From NCBI GenBank assembly GCA_016293845.1, contig JAEDDH010000001.1, positions 323,441 through 387,440 on the forward strand: a stretch of DNA of 64,000 bases. The letters run 5' to 3'. Below, piece by piece: positions 8,589 to 17,954 of the stretch. The DNA is from Bacteroidales bacterium (GTDB lineage: Bacteria > Bacteroidota > Bacteroidia > Bacteroidales > UBA3824). A program made the position numbers and the translations under genes. Each line of letters starts with the position of its first letter. Positions within the stretch are counted from its first letter, which is position 1. The notes beneath the pieces were generated by a model, which did no database searches, had not been told where the DNA came from, and saw nothing but the letters and a program-made list of their open reading frames with translations.

Positions 8589-9323
8589 ATGAAAATAGTA
8601 ATAGCAGGAGCATCGTCGGGATTGGGTTTTGAAACCGCAAAACTCTTTATATCAGCAGGTTGGAAAGTTGCAGTGTGCGCACGTCGCATCGACCGGTTAA
8701 AAGAGTTGGTAGATCTTAATCCCGACAATGTAACCGCTTATCAATTAGATATTTGCGAACACTCCTCTCCTACTCTTCTGCAAAAATTTTTATCAGACGG
8801 AGATCGAACCGACATATATTTTCACGTGGCTGGCATAGGCAGCCACAATCGCGATTTGGACATTAATAAAGAGATTAACACATTAAATACCAATGCGTTA
8901 GGCTTTGTCAAGTGCATTGATACCGCATATAACTATTTCAAGACAGTAGGCGGAGGACAGATAGCCGCAATCACCTCAGTAGCAGGCACAAAAGGATTGT
9001 CGGCAGCACCCTCGTACAGCGCCACCAAACGTATGCAATGGCATTATCTTCAATGTCTTGCGCAACTTTCGCACAGTTCGAGAGCCAACATCACCATCAC
9101 CGACATCCGTCCGGGGTTTGTAAAAACCGACCTTTTGGACAAGAAAATGGATTATCCATTGCTGCTGACACCGCCATACGCCGCCAAAATTATCTACAAA
9201 GCCATTATCAAGAAAAAACGTGTAAAAATTATCGATTGGAAATACGCCATACTTGTTTTCTTGTGGAAAATGATTCCTGATTTTGTTTGGGAACGGCTAA
9301 AAATAGATGCCAAACAAAAGTAG
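8589..9323 (+). CDS. Short-chain dehydrogenase/reductase, unknown substrate
   Basis: 244 residues. Rossmann nucleotide motif GASSGLGFETA at the N-terminus, catalytic Ser in ITSVAG, and Tyr/Lys in SYSATK. After the core, a basic hydrophobic tail (IIKKKRVKII, then YAILVFLWKMIP) suggests contact with a membrane. The start directly follows the iorB stop, giving translational coupling. Substrate cannot be told from sequence; the operon suggests reduction of a product of aromatic amino-acid catabolism, but that is only context. Confidence 0.85.
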   Translation: MKIVIAGASSGLGFETAKLFISAGWKVAVCARRIDRLKELVDLNPDNVTAYQLDICEHSSPTLLQKFLSDGDRTDIYFHVAGIGSHNRDLDINKEINTLNTNALGFVKCIDTAYNYFKTVGGGQIAAITSVAGTKGLSAAPSYSATKRMQWHYLQCLAQLSHSSRANITITDIRPGFVKTDLLDKKMDYPLLLTPPYAAKIIYKAIIKKKRVKIIDWKYAILVFLWKMIPDFVWERLKIDAKQK

Positions 9324-9370
9324 AGATTGTTTTTTATAGCAAAACTACTTAAAAAAAAGGCGCAAAAACC

Positions 9371-9399
9371 TTTGTATTACAAAATAATTAGTAATTTTG
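9371..9399 (+). promoter_or_regulatory. Promoter of the SiaC-like gene
   Basis: TTTG (9371-9374) and TAATTTTG (9392-9399), spacer 17, slightly short for the Bacteroidota consensus. It lies 16 bases before the start codon. Confidence 0.45.
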
Positions 9400-9415
9400 G
9401 CGAAAAATAGAAACT

Positions 9416-9793
9416 ATGTTGGAACCTATAAATATAGCAGCCACAATCGACACACCGGCAATTATACTTGACAAACGTACCGGTGAGATGTCATTTTCGG
9501 GTCGTTCGCTTCCCGAAGACGTGTTGAAAATATATCAGCCTGTGCAAAATTGGTTTAAGGAATATTGTCAAGACCCAAATCCCGAAACCGAAATTGAATT
9601 CAACCTTGATTATTTCAACTCGTCGACATCGCGCATAATAGTTAAACTATTAATCGAAACAGAAAAAATCCACAACCACACCTCCAAAGTGCACGTGCTT
9701 TGGTGCTACCGCGCCAACGACGAAGTGATGAAAAACCGTGGACTCGAATTAAAAAGCGTGGTAAACGTGCCGTTCGACATGGTGGAAAAATAG
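9416..9793 (+). CDS. SiaC-like regulatory phosphoprotein (DUF1987), copy 1
   Basis: 125 residues. DUF1987 proteins include SiaC of Pseudomonas, which is phosphorylated by the SiaB kinase and dephosphorylated by the SiaA PP2C phosphatase to control biofilm signalling. The fold hallmarks are present: SFSGRSLPEDV near residue 26 and LDYFNSSTSR, with the candidate phospho-acceptor cluster S69-S70-T71. No kinase or phosphatase gene is next to it. A second homologue lies at 17.3 kb and a SpoIIE phosphatase at 36.1 kb. The DUF349 gene follows 50 bases later and may be cotranscribed. Confidence 0.85.
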   Translation: MLEPINIAATIDTPAIILDKRTGEMSFSGRSLPEDVLKIYQPVQNWFKEYCQDPNPETEIEFNLDYFNSSTSRIIVKLLIETEKIHNHTSKVHVLWCYRANDEVMKNRGLELKSVVNVPFDMVEK

Positions 9794-9843
9794 ACGAAAA
9801 TTTTATAAAACAATACCGTATAACAAAAAAAATTCCGTTGAAA

Positions 9844-11820
9844 ATGGAAGCACAAGACCCTATCTCTATCGAAAAAACTGACGGCGAAGAGCCCAAGAAA
9901 CTCACCGCCGCACAGATTATTTTACAGAAACTGGCAGACAAAAAAGCCGAATCGCTTGAAACCATCATCACTGAGGTGGAAACCGAAAGCGCCGAACCCA
10001 CTATGGAAGAGCCTTTGGAAGAAGAGCCCGAAGCAGAAAATTTGCCAGAACCCCCGAAAGTAAATTACTCGGAACTCTCAAAGGAACAGTTACTTGACGA
10101 ATTAAAAAATCTCGTTCAGAGTGACGACATCCAACAGACCAAAAACGACATTGAAAGTATTCGTTCCGCTTTCTACAAAATATACCGCACCGAACTTGCC
10201 GAACGCAAGCAAAAATTCTTAGACGAAGGCGGTCAGGAAAAAGACTACAAGCAGATGGTAGACCCTTCGGAAGTAATCTTTAAGCAACTTTACGACCAAT
10301 TCCGCGCTAAGAAAAACCAAGTGTACGAGCAACAGGAGCGTCAAAAAGAAGATAATCTTAAAAAGAAATACGAAATAATAGCAAAAATCGAAAGCCTGAT
10401 AAATAGCCAAGAAACTATGAATCAGACTTTTGAAGAATTCAAATCGCTTCAAAAACAATGGAGCGAAATAGGTCACGTGCCGCAAACCGAAACCCAGAAA
10501 CTTTGGGATAGTTACAACTATCAAGTAGAAAAATTCTACGATTTTGTAAAGATCAACAAAGAACTCCGCGACCTCGACCTTAAACGCAACACCGATGCCA
10601 AGATAGACCTCTGCGAAAAAGCCGAGGAACTATTGCTCGAACCCAAAGCAGTAAAGGCATTCAAAGAGTTACAAAAACTTCACGAACAGTGGCGCGAAAT
10701 AGGTCCCGCACTCAACGCTCACAAAGAGGAACTTTGGGAACGCTTTAAACAAGCCACCGCAAAAATCAACAAAAACTATCAAGACTATTTTGAAAACATC
10801 AAAAAAGAACAAGAGAACAACTTGAAAGCCAAAGAGTTGATTTGCGAAAAAGCCGAAGACCTTATCGCTCCCGACTATAAATCGCGCAAGGAGTGGGAAA
10901 ACAAATCAAAAGAGATTCTTGAACTTCAAAAAATTTGGAAACTCATTGGTTTCGCTCCCAAAAAGCACAACAACAAGATTTACGAACGTTTCCGTGCTGC
11001 GTGCGACAAATTTTTTGAGAAAAAACGCGAGTTCTACTCTCAAAACAAAGAGGAAGAAGACAACAACTATCAGTTGAAAGAAGACCTTTGCGTTCAGGCT
11101 GAGGGACTTAAAGATAGCACCGATTGGAAAAAGACCACCGACATCTACATCAACTTGCAAAAAAAGTGGAAAACCATAGGGCCTGTTCCCCGCAAATATT
11201 CCGAAGAGATTTGGCAACGTTTCCGCGCAGCCTGCAACTATTTCTTCGAGAAAAAATCACAGCATTTATCGTCGGTAGACCAAGAGCAGGAAGAAAACCT
11301 CAAACTCAAAAAGCAGATTCTCGACGAAATTGAGAACTTTAAATTTGAGGAAAGCGACGAAATGAATCTCGCAGCCCTCAAAGAGTTGCAAAAACGCTGG
11401 TCGGCAGTAGGTTTTGTACCGTTCAAACAAAAAGAAGACCTTCAAGACCGCTACCGCAAGGCTATCGACAAGCAGTTTGCAAAACTCAACATCGACGAAA
11501 GCAAGCGCAGCGAAGCAAAAATCAAAAGTCTTATTGAGTCGCTCAAAAACAATCCTCAGGCATACGAGAAACTCCGTGCTGAAAAAGAGCGTTTAAAAAA
11601 CCGCGTAGAGGCTATCACTCAGAAGATTACGCTTGCAGAAAACAACCTCGGATTCTTTGCTAAGAGCAAAAAAGCCGATAGCATGATTGAAGATTTCAAG
11701 CGCAAAATGGAAAAGAACAAAGAAGAAGCCGCCGCGCTCAACAAACTCATTTCGCTGCTCAACAAGGCTATCAACGACATAGTAAACCAACAGAATGCCA
11801 AAAAAGGAGGCAAAGCATAG
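9844..11820 (+). CDS. DUF349 repeat coiled-coil protein
   Basis: 658 residues from the ATG at 9844 (MEAQDPIS). An upstream in-frame extension from 9700 overlaps the SiaC-like gene and is unlikely to be used. An acidic N-terminal 90 residues is followed by at least five DUF349 repeats of about 75 residues, each with the pattern W-x-x-I/V-G-x-x-P (SEIGHVPQ, REIGPALN, KLIGFAPKK, KTIGPVPRK, SAVGFVPFK) and a following R/K-F-RAA helix. The C-terminus is coiled coil. Function is unknown; no signal peptide, so cytoplasmic. The yidC start comes 6 bases after its stop. Confidence 0.9.
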   Translation: MEAQDPISIEKTDGEEPKKLTAAQIILQKLADKKAESLETIITEVETESAEPTMEEPLEEEPEAENLPEPPKVNYSELSKEQLLDELKNLVQSDDIQQTKNDIESIRSAFYKIYRTELAERKQKFLDEGGQEKDYKQMVDPSEVIFKQLYDQFRAKKNQVYEQQERQKEDNLKKKYEIIAKIESLINSQETMNQTFEEFKSLQKQWSEIGHVPQTETQKLWDSYNYQVEKFYDFVKINKELRDLDLKRNTDAKIDLCEKAEELLLEPKAVKAFKELQKLHEQWREIGPALNAHKEELWERFKQATAKINKNYQDYFENIKKEQENNLKAKELICEKAEDLIAPDYKSRKEWENKSKEILELQKIWKLIGFAPKKHNNKIYERFRAACDKFFEKKREFYSQNKEEEDNNYQLKEDLCVQAEGLKDSTDWKKTTDIYINLQKKWKTIGPVPRKYSEEIWQRFRAACNYFFEKKSQHLSSVDQEQEENLKLKKQILDEIENFKFEESDEMNLAALKELQKRWSAVGFVPFKQKEDLQDRYRKAIDKQFAKLNIDESKRSEAKIKSLIESLKNNPQAYEKLRAEKERLKNRVEAITQKITLAENNLGFFAKSKKADSMIEDFKRKMEKNKEEAAALNKLISLLNKAINDIVNQQNAKKGGKA

Positions 11821-11826
11821 TTAGAT

Positions 11827-13749
11827 ATGAACAATACATTCGATAAGAATACCTTAATAGGAATTTTACTTTTATTAGCCATCTTTGTGGGCTTTTCGAT
11901 ATTCAACCGTCCGAGCAAGGAAGAGGTAGAACGACAAAGGAGATACCGCGATTCAATAGCACAAGTGCAACAAGAGCAATATCAACAACAATTATTAAAA
12001 CAAGCGGAAGACAGCATCCGCATGGCTCAGGCACAGAGCCTCGACACCATTGCAGAAATAAGCGACTCGGCTCGTGCGGCTATCTTGGCTAATTCGTTTG
12101 GCGATTTTGCCCAAGCATCTTCGGGTGCTGAAACCGAAATCAACCTGAGTAACAACCTCTTGGCTGTTGCCATCAACACCAAAGGTGCAATGGTTTCGTC
12201 GGTAAGAGTTAAGGGTTACAAAACCTACAACGGCGACTCACTTATGCTTATCAAAAACGACCCGGGCAATGAGATGAACCTTGATTTCTTTAACGGAAAC
12301 AAGGCAATATCTACCAAAGACCTCTACTTTACCGTTGCATCACAAACCAACAACTCAGTGGTGTTGCGTGCACCGGCAGGCGACGACAAGTGGTTGGAGT
12401 TTTCGTACAAATTGAATGAAAACAGTTATTTGGTAGACTTTACAATTTCGTTCCACAATCTCAAAGGTCTTATAAAACAGAATATGAGTTACTTAGACCT
12501 TACATGGAGTCAATTCTTGCCCGTTCTTGAACGCGGCAACGATTGGGAAGCGCAAAACTCGGGATTGTTTTACAAGTTTAACGGCAGCGACGAAGACGAT
12601 ATCGAAAGTATCAACCCTGGCGAAGGATCGCAATCAGAGCAACTCAACACAAGCACCAAGTGGATAGCATACAAAGGTCAGTTTTTCTCATCGGTGCTAA
12701 TTTCAAAAACATCGATACCCAATGCGGTAGTTTCGGCTCAGCGCACATCGCTCAACGGCAACTTGATGTTGATGAGTTCCAAAATCGCAGTGCCCAACAC
12801 TTGCGAAACCGATTCGATGGTATTCTATTTTGGACCCAACAAGTACAGCATTCTTTCGAATATTACTCTCAGCAACGCTTCAGAAGATGACGAACTTGAA
12901 CTGTCAAAACTTCTTAACCTCGGTTGGGGAATTTTTGGATGGGTAAACCGTTGGGCTATAATTCCGTTGTTTAATTTGCTTGGTTCATTTTTAACCAACT
13001 ACGGTCTTATCATATTGATAATGACCATAATAATTAAACTTGTTATTTTGCCGCTTACATACAAATCGTATAAATCGTCGGCAAAGATGCGTGCTCTGAA
13101 ACCTATGGTGGAGGAAATCGGCAAGAAATATCCTAAACCCGATCAGGCCATGCAGAAACAACAGGCCACAATGGATCTCTACAAACGTGCGGGCGCAAGT
13201 CCTTTGGGCGGATGTCTTCCCTTGTTGCTTCAGATGCCTATATTGATTGCGATGTTCAGATTCTTCCCCGCAAGTATCGAACTTCGTCAAGAAAGTTTCC
13301 TTTGGGCTTCCGACCTTTCGTCTTATGACTCTATTTTGGATTTGCCATTCTCAATTCCATGGTACGGCGATCATATCAGCCTTTTTACATTGCTGATGGC
13401 GGTTGGTATCATTATTCAGCAGAAGATGAACTCTGGTCAGATGGATACTGGTCAAACAATGCCCGGAATGAAACTGATGCTTTATCTAATGCCTATTATG
13501 ATGGTATTTTGGTTTAACAACTATTCATCAGGTTTGAGTTACTACTATTTTCTCTCTAACGTTATCAGTATCTTGCAGATATACATTATCCGCAATCACA
13601 TTGACGAGAAGGCACTATTTGAAAAACTCAAAGCAAAAGCAGAAAAGAGCGCCAAAGAACCGAAGAAGAAAAGCGGATTTATGGCACGTCTCGAAGAGGC
13701 TCAGCGCCGTCAGATGGAGCAGTTGAAAAAACAACAACGCAAAAAATAA
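11827..13749 (+). CDS. yidC: Membrane protein insertase YidC
   Basis: 640 residues, the long Gram-negative form. An N-terminal membrane anchor (NTLIGILLLLAIFVGFSIF) is followed by a Gln-rich stretch and the large periplasmic beta-supersandwich domain, then a five-segment 60KD_IMP core from about residue 365, including YGLIILIMTIIIKLVILPLT and the SPLGGCLPLLLQMPILIAMF loop. The tail is Lys-rich (KEPKKK, KKQQRKK), as expected for ribosome contact. It inserts inner-membrane proteins alone or with SecYEG. A strong terminator follows. Confidence 0.97.
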   Translation: MNNTFDKNTLIGILLLLAIFVGFSIFNRPSKEEVERQRRYRDSIAQVQQEQYQQQLLKQAEDSIRMAQAQSLDTIAEISDSARAAILANSFGDFAQASSGAETEINLSNNLLAVAINTKGAMVSSVRVKGYKTYNGDSLMLIKNDPGNEMNLDFFNGNKAISTKDLYFTVASQTNNSVVLRAPAGDDKWLEFSYKLNENSYLVDFTISFHNLKGLIKQNMSYLDLTWSQFLPVLERGNDWEAQNSGLFYKFNGSDEDDIESINPGEGSQSEQLNTSTKWIAYKGQFFSSVLISKTSIPNAVVSAQRTSLNGNLMLMSSKIAVPNTCETDSMVFYFGPNKYSILSNITLSNASEDDELELSKLLNLGWGIFGWVNRWAIIPLFNLLGSFLTNYGLIILIMTIIIKLVILPLTYKSYKSSAKMRALKPMVEEIGKKYPKPDQAMQKQQATMDLYKRAGASPLGGCLPLLLQMPILIAMFRFFPASIELRQESFLWASDLSSYDSILDLPFSIPWYGDHISLFTLLMAVGIIIQQKMNSGQMDTGQTMPGMKLMLYLMPIMMVFWFNNYSSGLSYYYFLSNVISILQIYIIRNHIDEKALFEKLKAKAEKSAKEPKKKSGFMARLEEAQRRQMEQLKKQQRKK

Positions 13750-13771
13750 ATTATCTTCCTTTATAAAACAA

Positions 13772-13805
13772 AACCCCGGACACTCATGAGTGCCGGGGTT
13801 TTGTT
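13772..13805 (+). terminator. Strong terminator after yidC
   Basis: Stem AACCCCGG-CACTC with GAGTG-CCGGGGTT (one bulged A, 2-base loop) followed by TTGTTTT. It separates yidC from the convergent nspC. Confidence 0.9.
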
Positions 13806-13822
13806 TTAAACTTTGGTATGAA

Positions 13823-14974
13823 TCAACCTAACCGTTGCTTAAAATCTTGATAACCAAAACGTTTGATAAGTTCTATTGAACAATCGCTTTTCATAAGGTA
13901 AATGTCGGGCAGCGGCATTCCGTTGAAAGTGTTGGTTTTGACCATACTATACAAAGCCATATCCTCGATGATGATTTTATCGCCGATATTGATTTCAGTT
14001 TCAAACGAATAGTCGCCAATAACGTCGCCAGCAAGACAGGTCATCGACGATAGCCTATACACGTGTTTGCCGTCGGCATTATCTTCGGCTTGATAAATCG
14101 GCGGCATAAGCGGCATCTCAATAATGTCGGCACAATGGCACGCCGCACTAAAATCTAAAATCAAGATTTCCAAGCCGTTGCGAACCTTGTCCATCACCTC
14201 TGTGACCATATAGCCACAGTTGAGTACCACGCCTTCGCCAGGTTCAAGATAGATTTGCACGCCATATTTTTCGCGGATGCGGATTAAGAACTTAATCAAA
14301 CCATCCACATTGTATTCGGGATGAGTGATATGGTGTCCGCCGCCAAGGTTAAGCCACTTGATATGAGGGATATACTTGCCAAACTTTTGTTCAAAAGCAT
14401 TAAAAGTACTCTCCAAATCTTCAAAACCTTGTTCGCAGAGAGTGTGGAAATGGAGACCCTCAATATTTGAAGGCAGAGCGTCGGGCATTTGGTTGATAGT
14501 AACACCAAGACGCGAACCTGTGGCGCAGGGGTCGTAGATGTCGTGGTCTTGGGTGCTGAACTCTGGATTAACCCTAATGCCGATGCTTGCATTGCGAATA
14601 TTAGGAGAATGAAGACGATATTGATTCCAAGAGTTGAACACAATATGGTCGCAAATTTGGTCTAACTCGCTGATGTCTTGTGGTTTGAAAGCGGGTGCAA
14701 ACGCGTGGTTCTCCTTGCCCATCTCCTCGTAACCAAGACGTGCCTCGTAGATACCGCTTGCAGTGGTACCCGAAATGTACTTACCAATAAGCGGATAGAG
14801 CGCAAAAGTGGAAAAACATTTTTGTGCAAGAAGAATCTTGCAGCCAGTTTCGTGTTCTATACGGTTGAGCAACTGCAAATTATTAATAAGTCTGCCCTCG
14901 TCGATAACAAACGACGGCGTGGGCAAACCTTTAAGAGTTTTAACCTTTTCAGGTTCAATGAAGTGAGGTTTCAT
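13823..14974 (-). CDS. nspC: Carboxynorspermidine decarboxylase
   Basis: 383 residues, full length. PLP-dependent fold III decarboxylase that turns carboxy(nor)spermidine into (nor)spermidine, the last step of the alternative polyamine route found in Vibrio and many Bacteroidota. The PLP lysine is K52 in LAQKCFS. Other landmarks are GTTASGIYEARLG, the glycine-rich phosphate site LNLGGGHH, and LEPGEGVV for the substrate. It is downstream of the carboxynorspermidine dehydrogenase gene (21-base gap), which makes its substrate, so the two form an operon. Confidence 0.95.
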   Translation of the reverse strand: MKPHFIEPEKVKTLKGLPTPSFVIDEGRLINNLQLLNRIEHETGCKILLAQKCFSTFALYPLIGKYISGTTASGIYEARLGYEEMGKENHAFAPAFKPQDISELDQICDHIVFNSWNQYRLHSPNIRNASIGIRVNPEFSTQDHDIYDPCATGSRLGVTINQMPDALPSNIEGLHFHTLCEQGFEDLESTFNAFEQKFGKYIPHIKWLNLGGGHHITHPEYNVDGLIKFLIRIREKYGVQIYLEPGEGVVLNCGYMVTEVMDKVRNGLEILILDFSAACHCADIIEMPLMPPIYQAEDNADGKHVYRLSSMTCLAGDVIGDYSFETEINIGDKIIIEDMALYSMVKTNTFNGMPLPDIYLMKSDCSIELIKRFGYQDFKQRLG

Positions 14975-14995
14975 TCAAAAACTATATTGTTTTCA

Positions 14996-16255
14996 TTAAT
15001 CAACCAAGACAGGATTTTCAACCACATTCCACGGTAGACCGAACTTGTTGAGCATATCCATAAACGGGTCGGGGTCGAAGTTTTCGAGGTTAAACACGCC
15101 AGTGCCCTTCCAAGTGCCAGTAGCCACCATAGCCGCCGAAATCATAGCAGGAACACCTGTGGTATAACTAATAGCTTGAGAACCAACCTCTTTGTAGCAT
15201 TCTTGATGGTCGCACACATTATATATATATAAGGTGCGTTTCTTGCCGTCCTTTACGCCGGTGAAGATACATCCTATATTGGTTTTGCCCACGGTACGCG
15301 GTCCGAGAGTAGACGGGTCGGGCAAGAGTGCTTTTAGAAATTGGATAGGAACAATCTTATGTCCTTCAAAATCAATAGGAATAGTACTGAGCATACCCAC
15401 ATTTTCGAGGCATTTCATGTGAGTGAGGTAACTTTGACCGAAAGTCATGAAGAAACGCATACGCTTGATTTCGGGGAAGTTGGTAGTAAGAGACTCAATC
15501 TCCTCGTGGTGAAGCAGATACATATCCTTCTCTCCTACCTGCGGGAAATTGTAGACACGCTTAACCGACATAGCGGGCACGCCAACCCATTTGCCGTTTT
15601 CGAAATAGTCGCCCGGAGCGGAAACCTCGCGGAGATTGATTTCGGGGTTGAAATTGGTAGCAAACGGATATCCGTGGTCGCCGCCGTTGCAGTCGAGAAT
15701 GTCAACATATTCAATTGTATCGAAATAGTGCTTTTTGGCGTAGGCGATAAACACATTGGTAACACCTGGGTCGAAACCACCGCCAAGAAGAGCCATCTTG
15801 CCGATATTTTTGAAAGCGTCGTTTTTAGCCCATTGGTCGGAATAGTCGAAATAAGCCACAAAGCCCTTCTCCTTGACGCGTTTTTCGTATTTTGCACGCC
15901 AAACGGGTTCGTCGATATCCTCAGGTTCGTACGAAGCGGTGTCAACATAATGCACCTTGGATTCCACGCAGGCATCCATAATCACAAGGTCGTGATAAGG
16001 CAAACCGAGATGGAGTGCCACATCTGGTTTAAAACTGTTGATAAGTGCCACAAGTTGGTCTTTCGAAGTGGCATCAACCTTGGCGGTAGAGATTTTTACG
16101 CTTGTGGTAGGCTGCCATTTAGCCTTCATTTCGTCGCATTTGGCGATGGTGCGGCTTGCGATACACATTTCGGAGAATACTTCGCTGCATTGGCATATCT
16201 TTGCGATGGCCACGCTTGCAACGCCGCCACAGCCTATTACTAAAACTTTGCTCAT
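14996..16255 (-). CDS. Carboxynorspermidine dehydrogenase (saccharopine dehydrogenase-like)
   Basis: 419 residues from ATG at 16255 (MSKVLVIGCGGVASVA, a Rossmann NADPH site). A longer reading from 16309 is rejected because the promoter-like TAACTTTG at 16288-16295 falls inside it. Family members condense aspartate semialdehyde with a diamine (putrescine or diaminopropane) and reduce it to the carboxy-polyamine. The LGGGFDPGVTNVF segment is typical of this group of saccharopine-dehydrogenase relatives. Adjacency to nspC fixes the pathway; whether the product is spermidine or norspermidine cannot be told. Confidence 0.92.
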   Translation of the reverse strand: MSKVLVIGCGGVASVAIAKICQCSEVFSEMCIASRTIAKCDEMKAKWQPTTSVKISTAKVDATSKDQLVALINSFKPDVALHLGLPYHDLVIMDACVESKVHYVDTASYEPEDIDEPVWRAKYEKRVKEKGFVAYFDYSDQWAKNDAFKNIGKMALLGGGFDPGVTNVFIAYAKKHYFDTIEYVDILDCNGGDHGYPFATNFNPEINLREVSAPGDYFENGKWVGVPAMSVKRVYNFPQVGEKDMYLLHHEEIESLTTNFPEIKRMRFFMTFGQSYLTHMKCLENVGMLSTIPIDFEGHKIVPIQFLKALLPDPSTLGPRTVGKTNIGCIFTGVKDGKKRTLYIYNVCDHQECYKEVGSQAISYTTGVPAMISAAMVATGTWKGTGVFNLENFDPDPFMDMLNKFGLPWNVVENPVLVD

Positions 16256-16287
16256 TTTTCTGTATTTAAATTGTTTGTTAAGTTGAA

Positions 16288-16295
16288 CAAAGTTA
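16288..16295 (-). promoter_or_regulatory. -7 element for the polyamine operon
   Basis: Minus-strand TAACTTTG, 32 bases upstream of the chosen start. No clear -33 TTTG at the usual distance. It helps decide the start of the dehydrogenase gene. Confidence 0.5.
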
Positions 16296-16367
16296 CAAAA
16301 AAAACTCAAACGCCGCAGCGATTTTTATAATTTTTTTGAGTTATAAAGCCGCACCGTGCCAAAAGAT

Positions 16368-16571
16368 TTAGTCGTAGAGAAGTGGAGATACCTTTAAATA
16401 TCTGATGTTTAGGGCATTAACAGTATTCACCTCACTTTTAGGAATAAGCCAACGGGTTTCATCGGGCTGAGGTTCGCCCTTTATCATTCCGATTGATAGC
16501 CATCTTGAAACTGTGTGTGTGTTTACCAAAAACAATTCGGCAAATTGCTGTAAAGTGTACGATTGAGTCAT
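16368..16571 (-). CDS. Small excisionase/MerR-type helix-turn-helix protein
   Basis: 67 residues. The sequence YTLQQFAELFLVNTHTVSRW, followed by IGMIKG and RWLIPKSEV, is the winged helix-turn-helix of the MerR-like HTH_17/excisionase family, which reads DNA sites in mobile elements or acts as a small regulator. No integrase is nearby, so it may be a lone regulator or a leftover of an element. Flanked by AT-rich spacers (58 bases before the polyamine operon promoter region; 216 bases on the other side). Confidence 0.65.
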   Translation of the reverse strand: MTQSYTLQQFAELFLVNTHTVSRWLSIGMIKGEPQPDETRWLIPKSEVNTVNALNIRYLKVSPLLYD

Positions 16572-16787
16572 AAGAGTAGAGTTTTAAAGTTTAATTGAAC
16601 GCTTCAAATATACTAACAAAACATTAAATATCCAACACTTTAGTAAATATTTTGCAAATTTTATTTATCTTTTTTACTATTTTATTTCAAATCTAATTTA
16701 TTAGACGTAAAATATCACTCGATATTACTTTTAAAGCACTAATAAACAAAACGTTAGATAAATTATTGAATAAAAGGCGATTGAATA

Positions 16788-17306
16788 TTACGATTCAAAG
16801 TTTTGGTTGATATTGTTACCATCCTGACGGTTGATTTCGGTTTCGTAGCGTTCTTCGTCAATCTGTTCCACAAAATCGCTCTCAAACTTATCGTCGGATG
16901 GCATATAAATTAGGTTGAAGACAAAACATATAGCAGAAATGAATACGAACATTTTGTTGAATGTGTGCAACATCAACAAAATGTTTAATGCCAACGCTAT
17001 GAAAATCAAGTTGTTTTGAAATCTATTTGTACGGATATACACCAAACGTTTGAAATCTTCATTCGAATCGGCTTTATGGTTTTGCACTGCCTTGTTGTAG
17101 CGGCGATACCCCAAAATCACAAGCACACCCGTTGTAATAATCGACACATATTGCAGAGCCATAATAGCATAAGGATTATACAAAGGCGGATGCGAAAACA
17201 TTTTGTGGTTGATAAACACCAATCCCGCAATGTACAATACCAAAAGTATTACAATACGCTTGACGAAATACTTTTTTAGTTTCAAAAGCGGTGCAATGGT
17301 GTTCAT
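16788..17306 (-). CDS. Multi-pass membrane protein next to SiaC-like copy 2
   Basis: 172 residues from the ATG at 17306 (MNTIAPLLKLKKYF); a start at 17333, 3 bases after the SiaC-like stop, is also possible. Four hydrophobic segments are visible: IVILLVLYIAGLVFI, ALQYVSIITTGVLVILGY, NLIFIALALNILLMLHTF and FVFISAICFVFNLIYM. The C-terminus is soluble and acidic (DKFESDFVEQIDEE). No named family recognised. Tight spacing to the SiaC-like gene suggests a shared transcript and a possible membrane partner. Confidence 0.65.
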   Translation of the reverse strand: MNTIAPLLKLKKYFVKRIVILLVLYIAGLVFINHKMFSHPPLYNPYAIMALQYVSIITTGVLVILGYRRYNKAVQNHKADSNEDFKRLVYIRTNRFQNNLIFIALALNILLMLHTFNKMFVFISAICFVFNLIYMPSDDKFESDFVEQIDEERYETEINRQDGNNINQNFES

Positions 17307-17336
17307 AAAAAATTGTTTTGCAGAGATATACAAAAA

Positions 17337-17738
17337 TTACAAATCTTCGTCCTCGCCTATACCGTCGCCGGTTTCTTTGAGCACGATAGGCACTTTCGAC
17401 ACGTTTTGGAAATCGCGTCCTGCCTCGAGAAGGTCGCTGTCACTATAATACCAAATGATATCCACACCCTTGCCGGGAATTTCGTTAATCTTGTTCAACT
17501 CCTTGAGAATGTTGTAGATCCAAATTTGTGAACTTGTGTTATAATAGTCGAGCGAAAGGTGCACAGTAGTTTTGTCCTGAGGATTTTGTACATATTCGCT
17601 CAGCACTTTGAACACGGGTTCGTAAAATGCGAAAGTGTTCTCGATAATAGAACGGCCTCTTACTTCCAAAAAACCGTTGTCGCAGTCAAAGTTGATATAT
17701 GGACTTTTTGCGGTTTCCGCAATCTGTAAATGTTGCAT
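17337..17738 (-). CDS. SiaC-like regulatory phosphoprotein (DUF1987), copy 2
   Basis: 133 residues, homologous to the 9.4 kb copy. It keeps the order beta-strand, EVRGRSIIENTF, then LSLDYYNTSSQ, with T68 in DYYNTSS, the position corresponding to the phosphorylated Thr68 reported for Pseudomonas SiaC. An acidic C-terminus (GDGIGEDEDL) sets it apart from copy 1. A multi-pass membrane protein follows within 30 bases. Probable regulator under Ser/Thr phosphorylation; the cognate kinase and phosphatase are not adjacent. Confidence 0.83.
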   Translation of the reverse strand: MQHLQIAETAKSPYINFDCDNGFLEVRGRSIIENTFAFYEPVFKVLSEYVQNPQDKTTVHLSLDYYNTSSQIWIYNILKELNKINEIPGKGVDIIWYYSDSDLLEAGRDFQNVSKVPIVLKETGDGIGEDEDL

Positions 17739-17776
17739 CTGTATATTATAATAAATGTGTGTTCAGTTTTCGGGTG

Positions 17777-17784
17777 CAAAGTAA
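17777..17784 (-). promoter_or_regulatory. Promoter of SiaC-like copy 2
   Basis: Minus-strand TTACTTTG followed by CACCCGAAAAC, the same downstream bases as the tRNA promoters in this window; a TTG lies about 20 bases upstream. The second base of the -7 box is T instead of A. Confidence 0.4.
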
Positions 17785-17954
17785 CAACATTTAGTTTTAC
17801 CTTGCAATAGTTTTTGCAAATATACTAATAATTTTTTGACAAACCTGCACAAAATAGATATTTTTTAAAAAAATGTGTTAAAAGTTTTTAACAACGATAT
17901 GAAGTATCATTTTAATGAGTAACTTTACGCTTGAAAAGTTTATAACATCACATT

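Noticed and set aside
9700..9843. N-terminal extension of the DUF349 protein
   Set aside because: It overlaps the SiaC-like gene in another frame and is very basic, unlike the acidic real N-terminus at 9844.
15341..16243. 300-codon open frame on the plus strand opposite the carboxynorspermidine dehydrogenase gene
   Set aside because: It is antisense to a clear enzyme, has no recognisable domain and reflects codon bias of the true gene.
16368..16571. Small helix-turn-helix gene as sign of an integrated element
   Set aside because: No integrase, attachment repeats or relaxase genes are near; kept only as a small regulator.
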